This document shows, one piece after another, positions 7,425 through 15,127 of a stretch of DNA of 39,810 nt. Where the stretch lies: positions 1 to 39,810 of the forward strand of contig NZ_KB908128.1 in NCBI RefSeq assembly GCF_000382345.1. The letters run 5' to 3'. The position numbers were made by a program, and so were the translations under genes. Within the stretch, counting starts at the first letter, position 1, and each line of letters opens with the position of its first letter. This DNA comes from Massilia niastensis DSM 21313. GTDB taxonomy: Bacteria; Pseudomonadota; Gammaproteobacteria; Burkholderiales; Burkholderiaceae_D. Below the pieces are notes generated by a model. That model saw nothing but the letters and a program-made list of their open reading frames with translations, was not told the origin of the DNA and did not search any database.

Positions 7425-8621
7425 ATGTTGAACCATATCGAGCAGTATCCCGGCGATCCCATCCTGTCCTTGATGGAGGCCTTCCAGAACGACCCGCGCG
7501 CGGACAAAGTCAACCTCAGCATCGGCATGTACTACGACGAGCACGGCGTCATTCCACAACTCGCGGCGGTCAACCGCGCCCATGCACGGCTGGACGCACG
7601 CAGGGACGCGCCGAGCCTCTACCTGCCGATGGAAGGCTTGCAGCCGTATCGCTCCGCCGTGCAGTCGCTGCTGTTCGGCGCCGACAGCCAGGCGCTGCTG
7701 GAGGGGCGGGTGGCGACCGTCCAGACGCTGGGCGGCTCCGGCGCCCTGAAAGTGGGCGCCGATTTCCTGCACCGCGTTTTTCCCGATGCCGGCGTCTGGG
7801 TCAGCGATCCGACCTGGGACAACCACATCGCCATTTTCGAAGGCGCGGGTTTCAAGACCCGGACCTATCCCTACTTCGACGCACAGACCCGGGGCGTCGA
7901 TTTCCCCGGCATGCTGGACGCGCTCGACAAGCTGCCCGCACAGAGCATCGTGCTGCTGCATCCCTGCTGCCATAACCCGACCGGATCCGACCTCGGCAAG
8001 GACCAGTGGGACCAGGTGATCGAGGTGCTGCGCACGCGCGGCCTGATCGCCTTCCTCGATATCGCCTACCAGGGATTCGGCGGCGGGCTCGAGGAGGATG
8101 CCTACGCCATCCGGGCCCTGGCCTCGTCCGGCCTGAGCTTCGTGGTGGCCAATTCGTTCTCGAAGATCTTCTCGCTGTACGGCGAGCGCGTGGGCGGCCT
8201 GTCCGTGGTCTGCAAGGATGCCGAACTGGCGTCGCGCGTCCTGGGGCAGCTCAAGGCCACCGTCCGCCGCAATTATTCCAGTCCGCCGGCCCACGGTGCG
8301 CACGTGGTCACGGAGGTGCTGGACGATCCGGAACTGTGCGCGCTCTGGGGCGCCGAGGTGGAGGCCATGCGCACCCGTATCCTGGCGATGCGCCAGGCGC
8401 TGGCGCTGGAACTCGGGCAGACCATGCCGCACCGCGATTTCAGCTACCTGAGCGCACAGCGCGGCATGTTCAGCTATACGGGCCTGAGCCCGGAGCAGGT
8501 GGATTTCCTGCGCAAGGAATTCGGCATCTATCTCGTGCGGAGTGGCCGCATCTGCATGGCGGGCCTCAACGACAGCAATGTCGCGAAAGTCGCGCGCGGC
8601 CTGGCCGTCGCCATGGCCTGA
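7425..8621 (+). CDS. tyrB: aromatic-amino-acid aminotransferase (class I, TyrB/AspC type)
   Basis: This 398-residue cytoplasmic PLP enzyme exchanges the amino group of Tyr/Phe (and Asp) with 2-oxoglutarate. It follows TyrB closely: GDPILSLMEAFQNDPRADKV at the N-terminus, QTLGGSGALKVGADF (102-114), LHPCCHNPTGSDL with the substrate-binding Asn-Pro-Thr-Gly, FLDIAYQGFGGGLEEDA, and NSFSKIFSLYGERVGG in which Lys247 should form the Schiff base. GRICMAGL near the C-terminus carries the carboxylate-binding Arg. Length is standard for the family. It is the third gene of the aroP operon, so imported aromatic amino acids can be transaminated immediately. The porin gene begins 28 bp later and is probably part of the transcript. 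Confidence 0.95.
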   Translation: MLNHIEQYPGDPILSLMEAFQNDPRADKVNLSIGMYYDEHGVIPQLAAVNRAHARLDARRDAPSLYLPMEGLQPYRSAVQSLLFGADSQALLEGRVATVQTLGGSGALKVGADFLHRVFPDAGVWVSDPTWDNHIAIFEGAGFKTRTYPYFDAQTRGVDFPGMLDALDKLPAQSIVLLHPCCHNPTGSDLGKDQWDQVIEVLRTRGLIAFLDIAYQGFGGGLEEDAYAIRALASSGLSFVVANSFSKIFSLYGERVGGLSVVCKDAELASRVLGQLKATVRRNYSSPPAHGAHVVTEVLDDPELCALWGAEVEAMRTRILAMRQALALELGQTMPHRDFSYLSAQRGMFSYTGLSPEQVDFLRKEFGIYLVRSGRICMAGLNDSNVAKVARGLAVAMA

Positions 8622-8649
8622 ACCGGCATCTCACACGAAGGAACAACAA

Positions 8650-9714
8650 GTGAATCTCAAACTATCGTGCATCCTGGTATGCATTGGCCTTTCCACATGC
8701 CGCGTGGCGTCTGCCGGCGAGACGGTGGCGGTCTACGGGCTGATCGACCTGGGCCTGAGCTATTTTTCGAACACGGGCACGGCAACCGGCGCGGACAAGT
8801 CGACCTTCCGGGTGGACAGCGGCATCGCCCAAAGCAGCCGCCTCGGTTTTCGGGGCAGCGAAGACCTCGGCGACGGCAATGCCATGTTCTTCAATCTCGA
8901 AACGGGCTTCAGCGCCGATACCGGCGCCCTGGGCCAGAACGGCGCCATCTTCGGCCGCCAGGCGGTCCTCGGCATCCGCAGCAAACGCTTTGGCGCGCTG
9001 AGCATCGGCCGGCAGTACGACTTCATGAGCAATCTCGGCGTTGCCTATGCCATGGGGGCGAATTCCGCGGCAGGCTCCTTCGCATGGGGCCTGCATGCCG
9101 ACGCCGCCAACCGCAGCATCCTGAACAACCACATCTATGTCGGCGACCGCAGCAACAATTCGATCAGGTACCAGACCAATGACATGGGCGGGTTCAGCGC
9201 GGGGCTCATGGTCGGTCTGGGCGAAGTGGCGGGCAATGCGTCCGCGGGGCGCACCGTCAGCGGGCTCGCCGGCTATGCCAGGGGAGGCTTCAGCATGGGC
9301 GCGGCCTTCACCCATCTCCGCGATGCCGCCGACCGCGGTTCCACGCGCATCGGCGGATTCGGCGCAAGCCATGTGCTCGGCCAGGTGAAATTCTGGGGCA
9401 TCGCCACCGACGTCAAGGCCACGCTGACGTCGGCACGGGCAAGGACGTTCGAAGCCGGGGCGACCTGGAGCCTGACGCCGGTCATCGACCTGAGCGGCGC
9501 TTACCAGTACCAGGTCCGCAACCTGGATGTCGGCGACGCGCAGGCGCTCGTGGCGGTGCTGGACTACAAGCTCTCCAAACGGTCCGATGTCTACCTGAGC
9601 GGCGTGTACGCCAACGACAATGGCTACGACGCGTATCCGGTCTATGGCGGCGGGGTGCAGGCTGCGGGTGGCGTCCAGACCGCGCTGCGCCTGGGCCTGC
9701 GGCATCGCTTTTAA
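8650..9714 (+). CDS. Gram-negative porin (Burkholderiales OmpC-like trimeric porin)
   Basis: This 354-residue outer-membrane beta-barrel has a signal peptide (MNLKLSCILVCIGLSTCRVASA). The mature start ETVAVYGLIDLGLSYFSNTG and then SRLGFRGSEDLGDGNAMFFNLETGF are hallmarks of Burkholderiales general porins. The protein ends LGLRHRF, with the terminal Phe needed for BAM-dependent assembly. The start is a GTG with AAGGA about 8 bases upstream. The longer open frame to 8542 lies inside tyrB and is not real. Being last in the aroP-tyrB operon, it probably provides the outer-membrane entry for amino acids or small peptides, though general porins are not very selective. A long hairpin follows the stop. 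Confidence 0.9.
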   Translation: MNLKLSCILVCIGLSTCRVASAGETVAVYGLIDLGLSYFSNTGTATGADKSTFRVDSGIAQSSRLGFRGSEDLGDGNAMFFNLETGFSADTGALGQNGAIFGRQAVLGIRSKRFGALSIGRQYDFMSNLGVAYAMGANSAAGSFAWGLHADAANRSILNNHIYVGDRSNNSIRYQTNDMGGFSAGLMVGLGEVAGNASAGRTVSGLAGYARGGFSMGAAFTHLRDAADRGSTRIGGFGASHVLGQVKFWGIATDVKATLTSARARTFEAGATWSLTPVIDLSGAYQYQVRNLDVGDAQALVAVLDYKLSKRSDVYLSGVYANDNGYDAYPVYGGGVQAAGGVQTALRLGLRHRF

Positions 9715-9723
9715 TGAAAAAGA

Positions 9724-9769
9724 CTCCCGGTGCGGCTTCCGCCTGACCGGCGGAACACCGCACCGGGAG
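9724..9769. terminator. Bidirectional rho-independent terminator between porin and dctA
   Basis: A 12-bp outer stem (CTCCCGGTGCGG at 9724-9735 with its complement at 9758-9769) encloses a 7-bp inner stem (TTCCGCC/GGCGGAA, loop TGACC). On the minus strand it is followed by TCTTTTTCATT, a good U-tract for ending dctA. On the plus strand it lies 9 bp after the porin stop. Confidence 0.8.
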
Positions 9770-9787
9770 CTTCAACGGAAAACCAGC

Positions 9788-11116
9788 CTACATCGCCACC
9801 TTCGCCACGACCGGCAGCGGCGTCACGATCGCATCGCTGCCCAACTCCACCTCGTCGGCGATCTCTTCGCCATCGAGCACGCGCCGCGCCTGCTCCAGGT
9901 CCATCTCGCCTTCCCAGCGCGCCACGACGATCGTCGCCACCGCATTGCCGATCAGGTTCGTGATCGCCCGGATCTCGTTCATCAGGCGGTCGATGCCGAT
10001 CACCAGCGCGATGCCCGCCACCGGGATCAGGGGCATCGACGCCAGGGTCGCGGCCAGCGCCACCAGCGCCGCACCCGCCACGCCGGCGCCGCCCTTCGAG
10101 GTCACCAGCAGGATCGCCAGCAGGCCGAGCTGCTGCCACAGGCTCAGGTCGATGTTCAGGGCCTGGGCGATGAACAGCGAGGTCATGGTGAGATAGATCG
10201 CGGCGCCGTCCAGGTTGAACGAATAGCCGGTCGGGATCACCATGCCCACCACCGAGCGCGCGATGCCCAGCTTCTCGAGCTTCTGCATCATCTGCGGCAG
10301 CACCGACTCGGTGCTGGCCGTGCCCAGCACGATGAACATCTCTTCCTTCAGGTAGCGGATCAGCTTCCACAGCGAGACGCCGGCGGCGCGCGAGATCGTC
10401 CCCAGCACCAGGACAATGAAGATGAGCGTGGTCGCGTAGTAGCAGGCGATCAGCAGCGCCAGCTGCTGCAGCGTGCCGATGCCGAATTTGCCGACCGTGA
10501 AGGCCATCGCACCGAAGGCACCGAGCGGGGCGAGCTTCATCACCAGGCCGACGATGCCGAGCAGCGCCTTGCCGAATTCATCGATGACGGCGCGCGCTTT
10601 TTCGCCACGCTCGCCGAGGATCGACAGGCTGACGCCGAACAGGATCGAGAACAGCAGTACCTGCAGCAGGTTGCCCTTGGCGAAGGCGTCCACCACCGAG
10701 GATGGGATGATCGCCGCCAGGAACTGGCCGGTCGACTGGGGTTGCGCCTTCTGGGCAATCTGGGCCACCGCGCCGTGGTCGAGCGAGGCGAGGTCGGCAT
10801 TGATGCCGGCGCCGGGTTGCATGAGGTTCGCGACCACCATGCCGATGACCAGGGCGACCGTCGTGATGATTTCGAAATAGAGCAGCGCCTTGCCGCCGAC
10901 GCTACCCACCTTCTTCAGGCTTTCCATCCCCGCGATCCCGCACACGATGGTGCAGAAGATGACCGGGGTGATGACCATCTTGATGCCGTTGATGAAGGCG
11001 TCGCCCAGCGGCTTGAGGTCCGTCGCGATACCGGGATAAAAGTGGCCGACCGCTACGCCGGCGACCAGCGCCACCACTACCTGGAAGTACAGACTGCGAA
11101 AAAGCGAACTTCTCAT
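9788..11116 (-). CDS. dctA: C4-dicarboxylate transport protein DctA
   Basis: This 442-residue inner-membrane symporter of the DAACS family (about 428 in E. coli) takes up succinate, fumarate, malate and aspartate with protons or sodium. The N-terminus SLYFQVVVALVAGVAVGHFYP and family blocks KMVITPVIFCTIVCGIAGM, GYSFNLDGAAIYLTM, LVTSKGGAGVAGAALVALAA and IGIDRLMNEIRAITNLIGNA are all DctA-like. The MNEIRA version separates it from the second DAACS copy at 15128. The ATG at 11116 is chosen because AAGGAGGAGG precedes it, while the longer frame to 11173 has no such site. A TTGACA lies at 11187-11192 on the minus strand but without a convincing -10. No DctB/DctD system is in the window. Confidence 0.93.
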   Translation of the reverse strand: MRSSLFRSLYFQVVVALVAGVAVGHFYPGIATDLKPLGDAFINGIKMVITPVIFCTIVCGIAGMESLKKVGSVGGKALLYFEIITTVALVIGMVVANLMQPGAGINADLASLDHGAVAQIAQKAQPQSTGQFLAAIIPSSVVDAFAKGNLLQVLLFSILFGVSLSILGERGEKARAVIDEFGKALLGIVGLVMKLAPLGAFGAMAFTVGKFGIGTLQQLALLIACYYATTLIFIVLVLGTISRAAGVSLWKLIRYLKEEMFIVLGTASTESVLPQMMQKLEKLGIARSVVGMVIPTGYSFNLDGAAIYLTMTSLFIAQALNIDLSLWQQLGLLAILLVTSKGGAGVAGAALVALAATLASMPLIPVAGIALVIGIDRLMNEIRAITNLIGNAVATIVVARWEGEMDLEQARRVLDGEEIADEVELGSDAIVTPLPVVAKVAM

Positions 11117-11247
11117 GTGCCTCCTCCTTACCGCTGCATTGATTGATGTGTTCAACAGCTGGGCCTTACGCATGCTAACCGGGTCTTGTCAACGAATCAA
11201 ACAGATCATTTATATGAGTTAATCAAAAATTTTGGGGGTTTCACATA

Positions 11248-12270
11248 TCAGAAAATCGCGGTCACTCCCCAGTTGATGGCATAGCCGCCGACCATCAGGA
11301 ACAGGAACAGCACGCTCGCCAGCAGGATCGGCTTCAGGCCCGCCTGGCGGATGGCGCCGGCCTGGGTGCGCAGGCCGAGCGCGCCCATCGCCATCGCCAG
11401 CAGCACGGTATCGATCTCCACGATCCACTCCACCAGCACGGGCGGCAGCACGCCGAGCGAGTTGACGCCGCTGGCGACGATGAACAGCACCGCGAACCAC
11501 GGAATCGTGATGCTGCCCTTCCCGCTGGCTGCGCCTTCCTCGTTGCCGAGGCGGCTGCTCAGGATCACCAGGAAGGGCGCGAGCATCATCACGCGCAGCA
11601 TCTTCTCGATCACCGCGGCCGAGGCGGCCTGCTCGCTGACCGCCTTCCCCGCCACCACCACCTGCGCCACCTCGTGGATGGTGGAACCGACGTACAGGCC
11701 GTAGCCCAGCTCGGACAGCTGCAGGTAGGGATACAACAGCGGATAGATGAACATGCCGAGCGTGCCGAACACGACCACGGTCGCCACCGCCACCGACACC
11801 TTGTGGGCCTGGCCGCGCACCACCGGCTCGGCCGCCATCACCGCCGCCGCCCCGCAGATCGAACTGCCGGCGCCGATCAGCATCGCGGTCTGTTTGTCCA
11901 GCCCGAACACGCGGGTGCCGAGCTGGACCGCGAGCGTGAAGGTGACGGCGATGATCAGGATGTCGATCACCACGCCGGCCCAGCCGATCTCGCCGATCTG
12001 CTGGAAGGTGATGCGGAAGCCGTACAGGATGATGCCCAGGCGCAGCAGGCGCGCCTTGCTGAAGTCGACGCCGCCGCCGCAGTGCGGGGCGATGCGTCCG
12101 AATACGGTATTGCCGAGGAGGATGCCGATCAGGATGGCCAGGGTCAGCGCGCTGATGCCCATCTGCTGCACGGCCGGCAGGCCGGCGCCCCAGATGGCGG
12201 CCGCCGCGATGGCGCCGGCCAATGCCAGCCCGCTGGCGAACTGGAGCGGGGTACCCGGTGTGGTGGTCAT
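11248..12270 (-). CDS. yeiH: YeiH/UPF0324 family putative sulfate exporter
   Basis: This 340-residue integral membrane protein has about ten helices. Family blocks include LTLAILIGILLGNTVFG, LLRLGIILYGFRITFQQI, TAMLIGAGSSICGAAAVMA with the conserved GxSSICG(A) motif, GTLGMFIYPLLYP and GLYVGSTIHEVAQVVVAG. The name sulfate exporter in databases is a prediction, and transport is not well established. The ATG at 12270 has GGGGAGA just upstream, and the ORF extends 12 codons further without support. It is divergent from the LysR gene at 12378, the same arrangement as yeiE/yeiH of E. coli, so the LysR protein very probably controls it. dctA lies downstream on the same strand after 131 bp. Confidence 0.9.
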   Translation of the reverse strand: MTTTPGTPLQFASGLALAGAIAAAAIWGAGLPAVQQMGISALTLAILIGILLGNTVFGRIAPHCGGGVDFSKARLLRLGIILYGFRITFQQIGEIGWAGVVIDILIIAVTFTLAVQLGTRVFGLDKQTAMLIGAGSSICGAAAVMAAEPVVRGQAHKVSVAVATVVVFGTLGMFIYPLLYPYLQLSELGYGLYVGSTIHEVAQVVVAGKAVSEQAASAAVIEKMLRVMMLAPFLVILSSRLGNEEGAASGKGSITIPWFAVLFIVASGVNSLGVLPPVLVEWIVEIDTVLLAMAMGALGLRTQAGAIRQAGLKPILLASVLFLFLMVGGYAINWGVTAIF

Positions 12271-12339
12271 TCTGTCTCCCCTTGTGTGTGTGAATTTGTG
12301 ACTCAAGGGTAGCGCCGGGCCTAAATAAGTAAAAACGAG

Positions 12340-12371
12340 TTATATTTATATAATTAATCAATTCAATTGAT
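12340..12371. promoter_or_regulatory. AT-rich divergent promoter/operator region of yeiH-yeiE
   Basis: Within the 107-bp gap between the two start codons lies an unusually AT-rich tract with two perfect dyads: TTATATTTATATAA (12340-12353) and ATCAATTCAATTGAT (12357-12371, 7-bp arms around one C). The second ends 6 bases before the LysR start. These are candidate LysR-type binding sites overlapping both promoters. The assignment rests on symmetry and position. Confidence 0.5.
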
Positions 12372-12377
12372 ATAGCG

Positions 12378-13274
12378 ATGCTGCGCACCACGCTCAGGCA
12401 AATCGAAATCTTCATGGCGACCGCCCAGAAAGGCAGCGTCACCCAGGCGGCGGCCGTGGTCGGCGTCACGCAATCGGCCGCCAGCATGGCGCTGGCCGAG
12501 TTCGAGGGCCAGCTGGGGACGCGCCTGTTCGACCGCATCGGCAAGCGGCTCGCGCTGAATGAGGATGGGCGCGCGCTGTATCCCAAGGCGGTCGAAATGA
12601 TCGAGCGCGCGCGCGAGATGGAAGGGCTGTTTCGCCAGCCGGGCCGCGCGGTCGACCTGCGCCTGGGCGCCAGTTCCACGATCGGCAACTACCTGCTGCC
12701 GCAGATCATCGGCAGCTTCCGCGCCGGCCGGCCCGGCAGCCGCATCGAACTCGAAGTGGGAAATACGCAACAGGTGATCAACGCAGTCCTGCATTTCGGG
12801 ATCGATCTGGGCTTCGTCGAGGGCCCCTGCCTGCATCCGGACATCGAGGCGGGCTTCTGGCGCCCGGACGAACTGGCGATCTGCGCGGCGCCGGATCACC
12901 CGATCGCCCAGCCGGGCGGCGCCAGCATGGAGGCGCTGCGCCAGGCCGAGTGGATCCTGCGCGAACGCGGTTCCGGCACGCGCGAGGTGGTGGACCAGAT
13001 GCTGATGAGCCAGCTGGGCGGCATCCGGGTGACGATGGAGCTGGGCGGCACCGAGGCGATCAAGCGCGCGGTCGAGAGCGGCATGGGCATTTCCTGCCTG
13101 CCGAAGATCGCCCTGATCGGCGCGGTCGAGCGCGGCAACCTGGTGAGCATCCCGACGCCCGGGCTCCAGCTCACGCGCGCCTTCCACATCCTGGTGCACA
13201 AGGACAAGTACCGCACCGAAGGCATGACCAGCCTGGTCGCCCTGTGCCAGGACATGGCTGCGAAGCTGCGCTAG
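12378..13274 (+). CDS. yeiE: LysR-family transcriptional regulator, YeiE-like
   Basis: This 298-residue LysR regulator has an N-terminal winged helix-turn-helix at residues 1-60 (LRQIEIFMATAQKGSVTQAA, VTQSAASMALAEFE, RLFDRIGKRLALNEDG). A periplasmic-binding-protein-like effector domain spans about 90-298, with LRLGASSTIGNYLLPQIIGSF, IDLGFVEGP, WILRERGSGTREVVDQ and GMGISCLPKIAL. The RERGSGTR element is typical of the CysB/CbbR/YeiE branch. YeiE proteins have been linked to sulfite response, and divergence from yeiH supports the orthology here. No obvious Shine-Dalgarno sequence precedes the ATG, and the leader is very short and AT-rich. Confidence 0.92.
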   Translation: MLRTTLRQIEIFMATAQKGSVTQAAAVVGVTQSAASMALAEFEGQLGTRLFDRIGKRLALNEDGRALYPKAVEMIERAREMEGLFRQPGRAVDLRLGASSTIGNYLLPQIIGSFRAGRPGSRIELEVGNTQQVINAVLHFGIDLGFVEGPCLHPDIEAGFWRPDELAICAAPDHPIAQPGGASMEALRQAEWILRERGSGTREVVDQMLMSQLGGIRVTMELGGTEAIKRAVESGMGISCLPKIALIGAVERGNLVSIPTPGLQLTRAFHILVHKDKYRTEGMTSLVALCQDMAAKLR

Positions 13275-13336
13275 GTCCTCCGCACACAGCCTACGCTGCA
13301 GCGCACAATTCAATCAGGTGATCTGTATCTATTTTG

Positions 13337-13365
13337 CGGCGTAATGACGCCGTATGCGCTATGAT
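13337..13365 (+). promoter_or_regulatory. Candidate promoter and autoregulatory operator of the GntR gene
   Basis: A perfect dyad CGGCGTAATGACGCCG (13337-13352, 6-bp arms) sits 5' of a good -10 element TATGAT (13360-13365), where the -35 would be. Transcription would begin near 13372, consistent with the ATG at 13396 rather than 13354. A second pair of arms, AGGTGAT at 13316 and ATCACCT at 13371, flanks the region. GntR proteins commonly repress themselves through such sites. Confidence 0.4.
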
Positions 13366-13395
13366 GTCTCATCACCTCATTCTTCTGGCGGCAAC

Positions 13396-14151
13396 ATGCA
13401 ACAAATCTTTCGATCGGATGTAGCCCTTGGCCTTCCGCTGTACCGTGAAGTCAAGCACAAGCTCATGGAATCGCTGCGCGATGGCGAATGGAAGCCCGGC
13501 GACATCATCCCGGCCGAAAAGCGCCTGTGCGAGCGTTTCGGCGTCAGCGTCGGCACCTTGCGCAAGGCCGTCGACGAATTGACCGCCGAGAATATCCTGA
13601 TCCGGCACCAGGGGCGCGGCACCTTCGTCGCCTCGCACAGCCAGGACCGCTACATGTTCGGCTTCTTCCACATCTACGCCCAGGATGGCCGCAAGGAATA
13701 TCCGAAGGTGGAATTCATCAGCCTGACGCGGGACAAGGCGGATGCCGACGGCGCCGCGCGGCTCGGGGTCAAGAAGGGCGCGAAACTGTTCCGCATCATC
13801 AACCGGCTCAGCCTGGGCGGACGGGCGGTGATCATCGACGACATCCTGCTGCCGGAGCAGTTCTTCCCCAACATGACCGAAGCCCAGGTGCGCGACCGCC
13901 GCACCACGCTCTACCAGCTGTACCAGGACAGCTTCGGCATCGGCGTGCTGCGCACCGAGGAACGGCTGCAGGCCTGCGGCGCCAGCGCGGACATCGCGCG
14001 GATGCTCGGCATCCCGGAAGGCACGCCGCTGCTGCACATCATCCGCCGCGCGCTCAGCTTCCGCGACGAGGTGGTGGAACTACGCCACTCCTACGTCATC
14101 ACCGACGGGCACGAATACTACGCCGGCGACGACAACCAGGGCCACGGCTGA
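13396..14151 (+). CDS. GntR-family regulator with UTRA effector domain (HutC subfamily)
   Basis: This 251-residue HutC-type regulator has an N-terminal winged helix at about residues 10-75 (LPLYREVKHKLMESLRDGEW, IPAEKRLCERFGVSVGTLRKAVDEL, GRGTFVASH). A UTRA ligand-binding domain follows at about 90-245 (KLFRIINRLSLGGRAVIIDDILLP, LYQLYQDSFGIGVLRTEERLQ, GTPLLHIIRRALSFRDEVVELRHSYV). The start gives the standard short N-terminus. The longer frame to 13354 would include the -10 region. The ligand is unknown, since UTRA domains sense sugars, urocanate, fatty acids and similar small molecules. It is convergent with the ABC ATPase gene, 16 bp apart, and no obvious target operon other than its neighbours is visible. 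Confidence 0.9.
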   Translation: MQQIFRSDVALGLPLYREVKHKLMESLRDGEWKPGDIIPAEKRLCERFGVSVGTLRKAVDELTAENILIRHQGRGTFVASHSQDRYMFGFFHIYAQDGRKEYPKVEFISLTRDKADADGAARLGVKKGAKLFRIINRLSLGGRAVIIDDILLPEQFFPNMTEAQVRDRRTTLYQLYQDSFGIGVLRTEERLQACGASADIARMLGIPEGTPLLHIIRRALSFRDEVVELRHSYVITDGHEYYAGDDNQGHG

Positions 14152-14162
14152 CCGGGCCGGGG

Positions 14163-14183
14163 CCGGATCAGTGGATGATCCGG
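14163..14183. terminator. Small hairpin at the convergent gntR / ABC-ATPase junction
   Basis: CCGGATCA (14163-14170) pairs with TGATCCGG (14176-14183) around a GTGGA loop. It overlaps the stop codon of the minus-strand ATPase gene and lies 12 bp after the gntR stop. There is no U-tract, so it is at best a weak or rho-assisted terminator. Confidence 0.3.
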
Positions 14184-14893
14184 GCCAGGAAATCGCGCGC
14201 TCGCTCCGAACGCGGGGCGTTGAAGAATGCCTCCTTCGGGCTGTCCTCGACGATGCTGCCGTGGTCCATGAACACGATACGGTCGGCCACCTTGCGCGCA
14301 AAGCCCATCTCGTGGGTGACCACCATCATGGTCATGCCTTCCTGCGCCAGCCCGACCATCACATCCAGCACTTCGCCGATCATCTCCGGGTCGAGCGCGG
14401 AAGTCGGTTCGTCGAACAGCATCGCCACCGGGTCCATCGACAGGGCGCGCGCGATCGCCACGCGCTGCTGCTGGCCGCCCGAGAGCCGGCCCGGGAACTT
14501 GTCCTTGTGCGCCAGCAGGCCGACCCGGTCGAGGTAGGCCAGTCCGCGTTCGGTGGCCTCATCCAGGCTGCGTCCCAGCACCTTGACCTGGGCCAGCGTG
14601 AGATTCTCGCGTACCGACAGGTGCGGGAACAGCTCGAAGTTCTGGAACACCATGCCGATCCGCGCGCGCAGCCGCGACAGGTCGGTCTTCGGGTCCCCCA
14701 CTTCGATGCCGTCCACCCGCACGCTGCCATGCTGGAAGGGTTCCAGGCCGTTGACGGTCTTGATCAGGGTCGACTTACCCGATCCGGATGGACCGCACAC
14801 CACCACCACATCGCCGCGCGCCACCTGGGTGCTGCAATCGCTCAGCACCTGGAAAGCGCCATACCACTTGCTGACTCTACTGATTTCAATCAT
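14168..14893 (-). CDS. orphan amino-acid ABC transporter ATP-binding protein (GlnQ/GltL type)
   Basis: This 241-residue cytoplasmic ATPase belongs to the polar amino-acid uptake (PAAT) class. All motifs are intact: Walker A GPSGSGKST near residue 34, Q-loop FQNFELFPHLSVRENL, signature LSGGQQQRVAIARAL, Walker B AMLFDEPTSALDP, H-loop VVTHEMGFA, and the C-terminal PKEAFFNAP of this class. The MIEISRVSKWYG start is chosen over a 17-codon extension. No permease or solute-binding protein gene is adjacent, which is unusual for this class because the three subunits are normally encoded together. It could serve a transporter encoded elsewhere. It is divergent from the DAACS symporter gene. Confidence 0.92.
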   Translation of the reverse strand: MIEISRVSKWYGAFQVLSDCSTQVARGDVVVVCGPSGSGKSTLIKTVNGLEPFQHGSVRVDGIEVGDPKTDLSRLRARIGMVFQNFELFPHLSVRENLTLAQVKVLGRSLDEATERGLAYLDRVGLLAHKDKFPGRLSGGQQQRVAIARALSMDPVAMLFDEPTSALDPEMIGEVLDVMVGLAQEGMTMMVVTHEMGFARKVADRIVFMDHGSIVEDSPKEAFFNAPRSERARDFLARIIH

Positions 14894-14950
14894 TTGTTGT
14901 CCGTTTTGTCTACGCTTCGCCGCGCACTCTTGATCCGTGTGCAAGCATGC

Positions 14951-14979
14951 TTGACAGCATTATCAGTGCCTAGGATACT
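14951..14979 (+). promoter_or_regulatory. Probable sigma-70 promoter for the DAACS symporter gene
   Basis: TTGACA (14951-14956) and GATACT (14974-14979) are separated by 17 bp. Transcription would start near 14986, leaving a leader of about 140 nt before the ATG at 15128. That leader contains a small hairpin (AGAACG/CGTTCT, 15001-15019). No riboswitch class is recognised. Confidence 0.55.
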
Positions 14980-15127
14980 GCGAAACTTGCCATACCCACC
15001 AGAACGAACTGGCCGTTCTCCCTCGTAAAGCCAGCGTGTTGCCCGAATAATTTGCCTACATACGTCGCCAGCGACAGCGTCATCCGTTGCCGCCGGCTTT
15101 GCACAGGTCCACGAGACAGGAAGCTTT

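Noticed and set aside
9620..11146. 508-codon plus-strand frame opposite dctA
   Set aside because: It overlaps a clear DctA gene and a terminator, and it reads as antisense low-complexity sequence.
11164..11192. Sigma-70 promoter for dctA (TTGACA on the minus strand)
   Set aside because: At 16-17 bp spacing the -10 would be CGTAAG or GTAAGG, too poor to list as a feature.
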